Assembly (NCBI GenBank): GCA_963763755.1
Contig: CAVXQE010000003.1
Location: 248,001 to 312,000, forward strand
Direction of reading: 5' to 3'
DNA: 64,000 nt
Source: Gaiellasilicea sp963763755
Lineage (GTDB): Bacteria > Actinomycetota > Thermoleophilia > Gaiellales > Gaiellaceae
Below the pieces are notes generated by a model. It was given only the letters and a program-made list of their open reading frames with translations. It searched no databases and was not told where the DNA came from. Numbering within the stretch: the stretch's first letter is position 1; the number at the start of each line of letters is the position of its first letter. Below, piece after piece: positions 53,937-62,578 of the stretch. Made by a program: the position numbers and the translations under genes.

Positions 53937-54775
53937 TCAGGCCCGCTGCGCCACGGTCATCCGCGCCCGCTGGACTAGCTCGTAGCCGTCTCGGTTCGCG
54001 GTCCTGTGGTGGGCCTCGAGGTTCTGGGCGATCAGCTCCCGGCACCGGGCGAGCTGCTGGTCGTTGCAGCGGTCGAGCAGCATCCGAACGCCGGTGCTGC
54101 GCATCCACGCCTCGGCCTGGCCAGCATCGGCGAAGCGGAACCGCTCGATCACGTCGATGGCCGTCGGGCGGGTGAAGCCGGCTGCCACCAGGGCGGCGTC
54201 GAGCACCGCTGCCTTGTCGAACTCCAAACTCGGCATCGGCGGCGACGGGCCGAACAGCTCGGCGGCGATGTCGTCCATCCACGGGAAACCGGATGGCCCG
54301 TCGAAGATCGACAGGGCGAGAGTGCCGCCCGGCGCCAGCACTCGGCGCAGCTCCCGAGGACCCGCGGCGGATCGGGCGGGAAGAAGATCATGAATCCGCC
54401 GGTGACCACATCGAACCAGGCGTCGGGCAGGTCGAGGTCCTCCGCATCGCCGACGCGTGCCTCCGCGTTGCGGATGCCCTTGGCGGTCAGCTCGGCGTTG
54501 AGCTGCTCGACCATCCCCGGCGCGAGATCGATGCCGAGCACCGAGCCGTCGGGGCCGACGGCGTCGAGCGCCGGGTAGAGGCACGCACCGCGACCGCAGG
54601 CGATGTCGAGGACCTCGGCGCCCCGGTCGGGATCCGCCGCGGCGACCAGTGCCTGACCGAACGGGACGAAGAATCCCACCACCTGGTCGTAGCTCTCGGC
54701 GGCAGCGGAGAACGCTCCGCCCACGATCGCCTTCAGGTCGGGCTGGTACGTGGGGGTGTCCACCTCGTCGCTCAT
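53937..54775 (-). CDS. class I SAM-dependent methyltransferase, copy 2 (one frameshift)
   Basis: Nearly the same protein as at 37529-38368, in opposite orientation: VLDIACGRGACLYPALDAVG, SVLGIDLAPGMVEQLNAEL and WFDVVTGGFMIFFPPDPPRV. A one-base shift near 54355 falls just after PPRVL; the remainder (LAPGGTLALSIFDGP... to VAQRA) continues intact. A few replacements (for example H to P, S to W) show the copies have diverged slightly. Confidence 0.8.
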
Positions 54776-54844
54776 CGGAGCACCGTACCGAGGTACGCCG
54801 AATCGGGGCGACTTGCGGATCGTCTCAGCCTGTTCTGCCGATGC

Positions 54845-54906
54845 GTTCCACACTACTCAGCGCGGCAGGCTCACGAGCGATATCAGGCGAGAGTACGCTG
54901 GCCCAC
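54845..54906 (-). repeat. dispersed repeat, module A
   Basis: Minus strand: GGGCCAGCGTACTCTCGCCT, GATATCGCTCGTGAGCCTGC, CGCGCTGAGTAGTGTGGAA. Confidence 0.65.
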
Positions 54907-54980
54907 TCCACTGCGGCCGGTGCCATTGGGTGCGACGGAGAATGCGACGAGCCTCTTCTCTTTCCTTGTCGGACAGATCC

Positions 54981-55540
54981 CTACTTGCGGACGCGGAACC
55001 GGAGGATGGTTGTGTCTCCTGACCGCCTGCTGCTGAGCGGTTCCAGCTCTGTTCGTGTCATGCCCGGAGCAGAGAAGCGAACGCCGTCGCCGAGCAGCAC
55101 CGGCAGTACATAGACCAGGACCTCGTCGATGAGTCCGCGCTGGAAGCACTGGGCCGCAACGTCGGCGCCCAAGATCTCCAAGTTCTTGCCGCCCGCGGCG
55201 TCCAGCGCCGTGGCGACGGCATCACCGATGTCACCGCTGAGGACACTCACCCCCGGATCCGGCGGATCCAGCGGCCTATGGCTGAGGAGGAACAGCGCCC
55301 CTGAGACGGGGTAGTCAGTCCTGCCGGGATCCTCCGCTTCCATCTTGGCGCCGACGTCCCAGGTCCGGCGACCCACGAGCATCGCTCCGGTTTCCGCCGC
55401 AATCGCTGCGACATCGTCCGGCGGCACGAGGGTTGGACCCAATCCATCGAATCGCCCGGACCGGCGATGAAGCCGTCAAGCGACATCGCCCTGTTGACGA
55501 CCACCTTGCCGTTCCCGGTACTGCTCACTATGACCTCCAA
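54981..55540 (-). CDS. dihydrofolate-reductase/RibD C-terminal family protein (one frameshift)
   Basis: A protein of about 186 residues. The N-terminal part is KVVVNRAMSLDGFIAGPGDS and, after a shift near 55440, it continues ETGAMLVGRRTWDVGAKMEA, KNLEILGADVAAQCFQRGLI and DEVLVYVLPVLLGDGVRF. These are the NADPH-binding motifs of the YyaP/RibD-type reductase family. The substrate is unknown. Confidence 0.8.
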
Positions 55541-55551
55541 ATCGGCGGGTA

Positions 55552-55602
55552 GTGGGTCGCGAAGGACTCGAACCCCACAACCTACGGATTAAAGTCCGCA
55601 GC
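55552..55602 (-). repeat. 3' fragment of a tRNA-Lys-like gene
   Basis: Minus strand: GCTGCGGACTTTAATCCGTA, GGTTGTGGGGTTCGAGTCCT, TCGCGACCCA: anticodon-stem and T-arm sequences of a tRNA without a 5' half. The loop CTTTAA is one base short for tRNA-Lys(TTT), through either decay or a sequencing slip. Confidence 0.45.
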
Positions 55603-55616
55603 TTTGCTGCCGCGCT

Positions 55617-55646
55617 CGAGGGACATTCCCGCACACTCGCTCAGGC
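55617..55646 (-). repeat. dispersed repeat, module B
   Basis: Minus strand: CGCCTGAGCGAGTGTGCGGG followed by AATGTCCCTC. Confidence 0.6.
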
Positions 55647-55677
55647 GAAGGACGCCTGCCGTGGGAGAGTTCGTCGT

Positions 55678-56480
55678 TTATGGGTCGGCGGCTACTCGCT
55701 TGCGCGCGGTCGCGGATACGAAACCGAGCTGCCCGTGGTTCTCGTGGAGGATCGCGAGAAGCTGGTCTTCCTCCGCGCCTTTGAGCTCGCGGACGGCTCT
55801 GGCCCAGAGGATCCAGTTCTCAACCCCATCACGCTGCCACGATGTCTCGATTCCTTCGAGGAGGCCGCTCAGCTCCCAGTGGCGACGCCACCAGTCCGGG
55901 CGTGCCAAGCCGCGACCTCATACCCCCACAGAGTCCAGACCTTGGCAGGGACCTCTCCCTCGTAGGGGTCTGGCCTCAGACCTGGCGTCGTCATGCCAAT
56001 AACGCCCCCAGCCTTCAGGACGCGAAGCAGTATGGGTAAGAGATGAACGTCAGTCCCGAAGTACTCGAAGGCGTCGATGCTGACGATCGCGTCGAATTCG
56101 TCATTCTGGAACGGGAGGTGGCGCACGTCGGCGTTCACCGCCGTGACAGCATCTTCGACGCCTGCCTCGCCAAGAACCTCGTTTACCTCCTCCGTATCGA
56201 CCCACAGGTCGCACGCGGTCACGGTCACCGCGCACTCGCGCGCGAGGAACACTGAAGTCGCGCCGCGCCCCGATCCCAAGTCGAGAACCCGCATCCCAGG
56301 CCGCAATCCGAGAGCTGGAAGGATCTCTTCTAACTGCCACAGCGGATGCGGCCCCATATCGAGGTCGAGAAGCCAGCGCGGGTCATACCGGGAGGACAGT
56401 GGAAAACGATCAGGCCTGACCAGGGCATCGATTGCCGGCACCATCGAACCGTACGCGAGCAGCGTTCGCTCGGGGCTCAT
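55678..56480 (-). CDS. class I SAM-dependent methyltransferase (one frameshift)
   Basis: A protein of about 267 residues unrelated at close range to the other two methyltransferases: MRVLDLGSGRGATSVFLARE, VTACDLWVDTEEVNEVLGEA and FDAIVSIDAFEYFGTDVHLL, KAGGVIGMTTPGL. A one-base shift near 55905 joins AAWHA to RPDWWRRHWELSGLLEGIET. The ATG at 56480 lies inside a module B repeat, giving the N-terminus MSPER. No substrate is evident. Confidence 0.75.
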
Positions 56481-56503
56481 TGCCGAACGCTGGCCCAGGC
56501 GAG
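56471..56503 (-). repeat. dispersed repeat, module B overlapping a start codon
   Basis: Minus strand: CGCCTGGGCCAGCGTTCGGC followed by AATGAGCCCCGAG; the ATG is the likely start of the methyltransferase gene. A module A-like scrap (GAGAGCACGCTGACACAGC) is at about 56560. Confidence 0.6.
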
Positions 56504-56612
56504 GCCGGTCACCCTGGCGAGAGGCTAGAGCCTCTCGCCCTCGGTGCTGGGGTGTCAGGTGAGAGCACGCTGACACAGCGGCGAGTGGTTGCCGGCACGC
56601 CGGCGCGGGCCG

Positions 56613-57909
56613 CTACTTTTCGACGCGCCAGGCCAGCAGGGCGGCCGCGCATGCCTTCGCGTGGCGGAGTGACCTGCCGGGATCGGCGTTCGGGCCGGTC
56701 GTCGGGCCGGGGCCGCTGTCGCTCTCGATGATGTAGAGCCGCTGGTGTCCGCCCAGGTTCTCGAACATGAACTTGAAGCCGGGGCAGTCCGGATCGGCGT
56801 TCGGGTGTCCGGGGACGGGGCCGGCGCCCAGGTCGCCTTCGCCGGAAACGACGGTGTCCGTGAACGTCGGCGTGCGTGCGAACGTCTGGAAGTACGGCGC
56901 GCCGCCGCTCTCCGGCGGGCCGCCCACCCAGGTTCCCTGCTGGGCCGTGTTGCGGAAGCCGTCCTTGATGTGCCAGCCCAATACGCGCCGCCGCTCCGCC
57001 TGTGCCAGAGCCCAGACGCTGATGTCCGGCTCGTGGGTGGTCGCGTTCAGGAAGCGGACGCGGCCCGACCAGTTGTGCAAGACGTCGATCTGCCACCCGA
57101 ACAACGCGGGATCGGTGTTCTCCATGACCCACTGGATCCGGTGCACCGTGTCGAGCTCGGGATGGGCTGTGTCGGCGAAGAACCGGTAGTTGTCCTGCTC
57201 GGGGTGGTAGAAGAACTTCATTCCGCGCGACTGCAGGATCTCGCCCATCCGGTTTGCATGCTCCGCGCGGTCGGCGAAGCCGAACGTGACGGCGCCGGTG
57301 ACCGGGTTGACGAGATTGCCGAGCGTGCCGAGGTTCGAGAGGTTTCCCGAGAAGCCCATGGTCTCCATCCCGAGCGTCTGTAGGAAACGCAAACATGGTC
57401 TCGCCCGCCGGGGTCAGCTCACCGGTCACGGGATCGAGGTTGCCGAGGCCGAACTGATGGGTCCCCGTCGCCTTCAGTCCCGCGGCGTCGAGGTACTGAC
57501 GGATCTCCGCAGCGGTCGGCTGGCGTGGCGGGTCGAACTCGTTGGCATTCTGGGTGGACTGGAAGAACTCGAAGCCCCGAACGCCGACCGAAGCGAGGTA
57601 CTCGAAGACCTCGGCGTAGCCGCCCGGGAGTGGGACGAGCGGGCCGAGGTCGGTCGGATCGTGCGGGTAGTCGGGACCGCCGAGACGTCCCATCAGCGGC
57701 GTAAGGCCGAGCCGTCGGCTCGACGCTGCGCTCAGCCGCGCCGTCGCGTCACGGACCGAGAACTGCTGGACGCCGAGCAGGCCGGGCGGGATCGTCGGCC
57801 TCCCTCCCGCGCCGCCGGCGAGCGCGCGCGTCACGTCGCCGAACGAGACAGCCGCGGCCACTCCGGCCGCCGCGCCCACGAACTGCCGACGGGTCATCGT
57901 CCTCTGCAT
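56613..57909 (-). CDS. Tat-exported TIM-barrel (sugar phosphate isomerase/epimerase-like) protein (one frameshift)
   Basis: A protein of about 431 residues; ATG 57909 has AAGGAGG upstream. The N-terminus MTRRQFVGAAAGVAAAVSFG is a twin-arginine signal (RRxF). The barrel has VGVRGFEFFQS, LKATGTHQFGLG, FFYHPEQDNYRFF, DPALFGWQIDVLHNW and VLGWHIKDGFRN, the metal-ligand pattern of xylose-isomerase-like TIM barrels. The frame shifts near 57388. It is probably a periplasmic or extracellular sugar-modifying enzyme. Confidence 0.72.
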
Positions 57910-58144
57910 CGTCTGCCTCCTTGATTCGACCGACGGAACGGACGGCTGCCGCAGAGCACGTCGCTTTCCTGCGCACATACCCCGATATGCCGAGCACGAA
58001 CCCGGCAGTCGATGAGCCAGTGGCTGCAGGTGCCGTTGGCTCTGGTGGTAGAGCAGGGGACATTTGTGCCCGGGGCGCCCATTCGCTCACAGTCGTGGAT
58101 CAAGCGCCGCCGACCATCCACCAGACTCAGTCCCAGTAACCCGG
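57910..58144. other. intergenic region without genes
   Basis: It holds the promoter region of the Tat-exported protein. A short stretch at 58030-58045 (GGCTCTGGTGGTAGAGC) looks like a tRNA D arm, but no cloverleaf can be completed. Confidence 0.35.
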
Positions 58145-58218
58145 ATTCTGTCCTGACGCTCCACGCTACTCAGCGCGACGGGCCGACGTGCGATGTCAGG
58201 CGAGAGCACGCTGGCCCA
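58145..58218 (-). repeat. dispersed repeat, module A (full copy)
   Basis: Minus strand: GGGCCAGCGTGCTCTCGCCT, GACATCGCACGTCGGCCCGT, CGCGCTGAGTAGCGTGGAGC, GTCAGGACAGAATCC. CCTGAC and GTCAGG are perfectly complementary here, whereas other copies pair CCTGAC with GTTAGG. Confidence 0.75.
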
Positions 58219-58242
58219 ACCGACCGCCCTCACCGCGCGACG

Positions 58243-58749
58243 TCAGTCGAGCAGCCTGAGGTACCTCACGCCTGGCAGCGCCGTGTAGCCGAGCGCCTCG
58301 TACAGAGCACGCGCCGGGCCGTGTCCCGGGTCGCCGCCGGTTCCGACGGCTGCGATGTCCATCCCCTGCGCGCGCATGTGCTCGGCCGCGCGGTCCATCA
58401 GCTGCCTCGCGATTCCGCGCCGCTGGTAGTCAGGATCGACGGCGATGATGTCGACGACACCCATTCGCTCGTGAAATGCGTTGAGTGCGACGGCGGCGAA
58501 CCCCACGGGCAGCCCCTCAGCAACCGCAACGAAGACGTCCCGCTCATCGCTCGTGCAACTCGACCGCACCGCCTCCGCCTGAACCGCTGTCCACTCCGGT
58601 TGGTGGAGGCGCATGAAGATCGCGTCGCCCAGAACCTGCCGCAGCGACTCGAACACCGGCTGCCAGGCACGAAGGGAAAACTCGACAATCGCCTCCAGGT
58701 CCGACTCTTCGTACTGACGAATCTCAACCCCGGCGCTCACGGCGTGCAA
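58243..58749 (-). CDS. GNAT N-acetyltransferase (paralogue of 24819-25313)
   Basis: A 168-residue protein with EESDLEAIVEFSLRAWQPVF, ALNAFHERMGVVDIIAVDPD and the acetyl-CoA loop DPDYQRRGIARQLMDRAAEH. It shares most of its length with the GNAT encoded near 25 kb. The ATG lies close to a GTG four codons on, so the start is uncertain by a few residues. Confidence 0.85.
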   Translation of the reverse strand: MHAVSAGVEIRQYEESDLEAIVEFSLRAWQPVFESLRQVLGDAIFMRLHQPEWTAVQAEAVRSSCTSDERDVFVAVAEGLPVGFAAVALNAFHERMGVVDIIAVDPDYQRRGIARQLMDRAAEHMRAQGMDIAAVGTGGDPGHGPARALYEALGYTALPGVRYLRLLD

Positions 58750-58765
58750 CCTAGCGGCGCGCGAC

Positions 58766-58795
58766 CTCAGGCGTCATTCCCGAACGCTGGCCCAG
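58766..58795 (-). repeat. dispersed repeat, module B
   Basis: Minus strand: CTGGGCCAGCGTTCGGGAAT followed by GACGCCTGAG, an exact match to the consensus. Confidence 0.75.
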
Positions 58796-58842
58796 CCAAG
58801 CGTGGCGACTGCCGGCAGCGCGCGGGGGCGTAGGCTCCGCCG

Positions 58843-59268
58843 GTGGCGATCGTCAGGTTTCCCGATGGCTCGCGTGTGCGGGCGGTGTCGCTCGCCGACC
58901 GGCGTGCGGACGACCCCGAGCGGGCGTACGGCCTCTATCTGGACGAGCGCTGGGCGCCTACGTGGCCGGCTGATGTGATCGCTTGGCCAGATTTCGGCCT
59001 TCCCGCCGAACCTGAGCTCGCAGCAGGCCAGATCATCGATGCGTTTCTTCAAGCACGTAGAGGCGAGCTTGTGGAAGTTGGTTGCTTGGGAGGGAGCGGC
59101 CGGACGGGCACGGTGCTGGCATGCATGGCCGTTCTCGCAGGCGTTTCGCCGGCGGAGGCTGTGCCGTGGGTGCGCGCGGCATACCGGCACGAGGCCGTGG
59201 AGACGGACGAGCAGAGAGTATGGGTTCAATGGTTCGCGGGCTGGGCCGCCGACGCCTCGGCTCTATGA
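58843..59268 (+). CDS. protein tyrosine phosphatase-like (dual-specificity fold) protein
   Basis: A 141-residue protein with a GTG start. The P-loop is VGCLGGSGRTGTVLACMAV, keeping the catalytic Cys and Arg (C-x5-R) and the following Thr. The usual His before Cys is Gly here. An upstream Asp (PDFGLP) could be the general acid. It resembles small actinobacterial phosphatases found next to defence or mobile genes. The substrate is unknown. Confidence 0.7.
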   Translation: MAIVRFPDGSRVRAVSLADRRADDPERAYGLYLDERWAPTWPADVIAWPDFGLPAEPELAAGQIIDAFLQARRGELVEVGCLGGSGRTGTVLACMAVLAGVSPAEAVPWVRAAYRHEAVETDEQRVWVQWFAGWAADASAL

Positions 59269-59333
59269 CCGCCAGCTCGGCGGGAACTCTCGAACGGAGT
59301 CGTCGAGCCACTGCTAGCCAAAGCGACGGCGTC

Positions 59334-59413
59334 GTTCTGTACTGCCTAACGCTCCACGCTGCCCAGGCGTTAGTGGCCCGACGTGCGCCAGCGTTGGGGA
59401 GTGTCCCGTGAGC
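59334..59413. repeat. dispersed repeat: inverted module A and direct module B
   Basis: Minus-strand module A at 59334-59370 (GCCTAACGCTCCACGCTGCC, CAGGCGTTAGTGG on the + strand) then + strand module B (CGTGCGCCAGCGTTGGGGAG, TGTCCCGTGAG). CTAACGC and GCGTTAG pair. Confidence 0.65.
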
Positions 59414-59523
59414 ACCTGGCGAGTTCCGGTCAAGGTTCCTTGGCGTCTTCGGACGGCGTTCGGGTTGTCCGGGTAGCGCTCGGGTGACCGGTGAGGTAGA
59501 CGCGTGACGAAGTCGCGCAGTTG

Positions 59524-60186
59524 CTAGCGGCGAGCTAGCTGATCTCGGCCTACGGCCTCGAACCAGTTGTACTCGTCGAGGTACTTGGTTAACGGCTTGC
59601 GGACTCGGTAGCCGAGACGCTCCTGCAGCTGCGTTTCGACCTTGCGGATAGGCACCCCGACCTCGGCGGCAAGTCGTCGGGCGAGGGTGTGCATCTGGCG
59701 CTGGAATGCGCCGTACCCTTCAGGTGCTGAGCGCTTGATCTCCTTGTCCCACATGACGAAGAGTTCGGGGATGAGCAGATGAAGGGTCTTCGACGCAGCG
59801 GCATCGCCCATGTTGAGAACACCGCCTGCCTTCACGTGGGCGATGAGGTCGTCGTGAAGGGAACCGAGTTCGTCGGCCTGATCAGGCAGCGCCGCGTCGA
59901 TGATCGTCAGCGGCTCGAGCTCCTCGAGCTGGATCATGTGATCGTGGGCCCAGCCGGCGATCAAGCCGGGCGTCTTGACGGAGGAGAGCCGGCATGCCCA
60001 CCTGTTGAGGAAGTCAACGAGCTCGCGCCCCGATGCACGGGCCTGCAAAGGTCTGCTCTGCATCAATGCGAGGAACCCGACGTACGTCTCGTCCTCTCGA
60101 CTCTTGCCGGAGTAGTAGTCCCGGAAGCCCTCGAGGCCGGTGACGAACTCATCCCATGACAGTTCGGTCCACCTCAGCAGCGCCAC
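59524..60186 (-). CDS. hypothetical protein, helical
   Basis: A 220-residue soluble, mostly helical protein (MALLRWTELSWDEFVTGLEG...). Conserved-looking segments are GVLNMGDAAASKTLHLLIPE, FVMWDKEIKRSAPEGYGAFQ and YLDEYNWFEAVGRDQ. No named family is recognised. It is oriented against the phosphatase gene and is followed by the 78-base repeat near its 5' side. Confidence 0.6.
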   Translation of the reverse strand: MALLRWTELSWDEFVTGLEGFRDYYSGKSREDETYVGFLALMQSRPLQARASGRELVDFLNRWACRLSSVKTPGLIAGWAHDHMIQLEELEPLTIIDAALPDQADELGSLHDDLIAHVKAGGVLNMGDAAASKTLHLLIPELFVMWDKEIKRSAPEGYGAFQRQMHTLARRLAAEVGVPIRKVETQLQERLGYRVRKPLTKYLDEYNWFEAVGRDQLARR

Positions 60187-60236
60187 GGCGGCGATTCTCT
60201 ACTACTGCATGCCGAGGAGCTTCCGGCGCCGTGGGA

Positions 60237-60314
60237 AGCTCGCCACGCCTCCAGTCGCAGCCACGGGCTCTTCCAGCGACACACATCGGGGCCCGTCGGA
60301 GCGTGCCTCTCTGT
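60237..60314. repeat. 78-base dispersed repeat, copy 2
   Basis: AGCTCGCCACGCCTCCAGTC, GCAGCCACGGGCTC, TCCAGCGACACACA, GAGCGTGCCTCTCTGT; same length as 51275-51352. Confidence 0.65.
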
Positions 60315-60430
60315 GCATCAATTGTCGTGCGGCACCTGTCAGGGTTGGTGTTGCGACCCCGCAGTCACACGCATGAGGCGCGACCGCACAAGCAGCTTGG
60401 ACAGCCAGGCGCGTTAGGCTGCGGGCGCCG

Positions 60431-60896
60431 ATGCTCTCCGACCGCTTCCGCGCCGCTGTCGAACAAGGGAACGTCGATCACGTTCCCGGAGCTGTTCCAC
60501 GAGCACGCGGTCTTCCGCAGTCCGGTTCTGTTCAAGCCGTATGAGGGCCGGGATCAGGTCTTGAAGGTGCTGCGAGCCGCCGAGCAGGTGCTCGGGATTG
60601 GCGGCAGCTTCCGCTATCTGCACCAACTCGAAGACCCGAACGACCGCGTCGCGATCCTGGAGTTCGCAACCGAGGTCGGCGGGAAGCAGGTCGAGGGGAT
60701 CGACAAGCTGACCTTCGACGAGGATGGCCTGATCACCGAGCTCAAGGTCATGATTCGCCCGGCTTCGGCGCTCCAGCTCGTCGGCGCAAGGATGGCCGAG
60801 GAGTTCCCCAAGGGTCGGCCTCAGCCTCCCGAGCTGATCACTGCGACGTGGCGGCCCGGTCCCGGCCCTTGGGGCTCTGGATCACGAGTTGTATGA
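60431..60896 (+). CDS. SnoaL/NTF2-like protein (probable frameshift)
   Basis: ATG 60431 begins MLSDRFRAAVEQGNVDH; after a one-base shift near 60485 it continues LFHEHAVFRSPVLFKPYEGR, VLGIGGSFRYLHQLEDPNDR and FATEVGGKQVEGIDKLTFDE, DGLITELKVMIRPASAL. This is the NTF2-like cone fold. The real C-terminus may also be shifted, since the last 20 residues look non-native. Function is unknown. Confidence 0.65.
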
Positions 60897-61095
60897 GGTC
60901 AGGTCCGGGCTCGACAGGGCCGCCGACGAGGCGCCGAGGAGGGTTCTGCAAGCGCCGTCGGAGGTCGTCTGGCAGTTCGCCGAAGCGCTCTTCAACGCTC
61001 CGCCTCTCGCTCGCCGTGTGCACGTGGCGGTGGCGCGACCTGACAGCACTCGCAGGCCGTGCCTTATAGGGTCGAGCTAGCGCGGAGGAGAGAGG

Positions 61096-62509
61096 GTGGA
61101 CGGACCGCAGCCGTATCCAGTCCGCATCGAGGGACAGCTGGACTCCAAGCTGAGCCGCTGGCTCTGGCTCGTGAAGTGGATCCTCGCGATCCCGCACTAC
61201 ATCGTGCTCGCGCTGCTCTGGCTCACGCTGCTCGTTCTGACGATCGTCGCGTTCTTCGCGATCCTCTTCACCGGCCGCTACCCGCGCGGGATGTTCGACT
61301 TCAACGTCGGCGTTCTCCGCTGGACGTGGCGGGTGGCGTTCTACTCATACGGCGCGCTGGGCACCGATCGCTATCCGCCGTTCACGCTCGACGACGTGCC
61401 CGACTACCCGGCGCGGCTGGAGGTCGCCTACCCGGAGCAGCTCTCCCGCGGCCTCGTGCTGGTGAAGTGGTGGCTCCTCGCCATACCGCAGTACATCGTC
61501 ACGGGAATCTTCCTGGGAGGGGGCAGCTACGCGGCGGCCCGGGTCGACGAGTGGTTCTGGGGCATCGGCTTCGAAACCGGGCTGATCGGCATCCTCGTGC
61601 TCTTTGCAGGTGTGGCGCTGCTCTTCACCACGCGGTACCCGGGCGGGCTCTTCGACCTCGCTGTCGGGCTCGACCGGTGGGTCGCGCGGGTGGCCGCATA
61701 CGTGCTGCTCATGCGCGACGAGTACCCGCCGTTCCGGCTCGACCAGGGAGGTACCGAGGGGGAGGGCGTTCGCGGAGCCGGATTCCGCGTCCCCTGCCGC
61801 CTCCGTCGCCGGCGAGGCGGCTGCGCCGGCCGAGCCTCCTGCCGCGAGAGGCTGGACCGGTGGACGAATCGCGCTCGTGGTCGTCGGCACCATCGCGGGC
61901 CTGCTCGCGCTCGGGCTTCTCGGCGGCGGCTGCGCGCTCGTCGCCGTCGATCAGACACAACGAGACGACGACGGGTTCGTCATGTCACCGACGCAGGACT
62001 TCTCGACACCGACGTACGCGATCGTGTCCGAGAGCGCCGACCTCGACGCCGAGGGAGCAGAGTGGGCGCTCGACACGTTCCTCGGCACGGTCCGGATTCG
62101 CAGCGAGAGCGACCGCCCGGTGTTCGTCGGGATCGGGCCGGCCGGCGAGGTCACGCGGTACCTCGGAGGCGTCGAGCGCGACGTGGTCGACGACCTCGAC
62201 AGCGACGGTGACCCGGAGTACTCGCGGCGCTCGGGCGGCGCGCCAAGCGCCCCGCCGGGCAACGAGACGTTCTGGGTCGCATCGACGGCGGGTGCCGGCG
62301 AGCGGACGCTCGAATGGGAGCCGGAGGACGGGGACTGGCGGGCGGTCGTGATGAACGAGGACGCGTCGCGCGGGGTCTCCGCCGAGCTGAGCATCGGCGC
62401 TGAGCTGGACTCGATCCTCTGGATCGGCATCGGACTGCTCGTTGCCGGCGCCCTCTTCGCCGCAGGCTCAGCGCTCGCAATCACGGCGGCCACGCGCCGC
62501 CGACGCTGA
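61096..62509 (+). CDS. DUF4389-domain membrane protein (one frameshift)
   Basis: A protein of about 471 residues with GGAGGAG before a GTG start. Two DUF4389 units are seen: YPVRIEGQLDSKLSRWLWLV, WILAIPHYIVLALL, TGRYPRGMFDFNVGVLRW and the second AYPEQLSRGLVLVKWWLLAI, TTRYPGGLFDLAVGLDRW. After a shift near 61757 an extra membrane helix and an extracellular beta-rich domain follow (FSTPTYAIVSESADLDAEGA), ending in a final helix. The family is widespread in actinobacteria and uncharacterised. Confidence 0.75.
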
Positions 62510-62578
62510 CCCGACTGCTTGGCGGACCGACGCGGTTTGTGACGCTCGTGAAACGGTGAGATCCTGAGCCGTAGCCTT

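Noticed and set aside
58025..58075. A possible tRNA 5' half (GGCTCTGGTGGTAGAGC with a following stem)
   Set aside because: The D arm is plausible, but the anticodon stem does not pair and no T arm follows. It may be a relic but cannot be supported.
24162..59413. Calling the repeats proven integron attC sites
   Set aside because: Only some copies match the core consensus, orientation is mixed across blocks, and no integrase is in the window. It is kept as a hypothesis in the findings.
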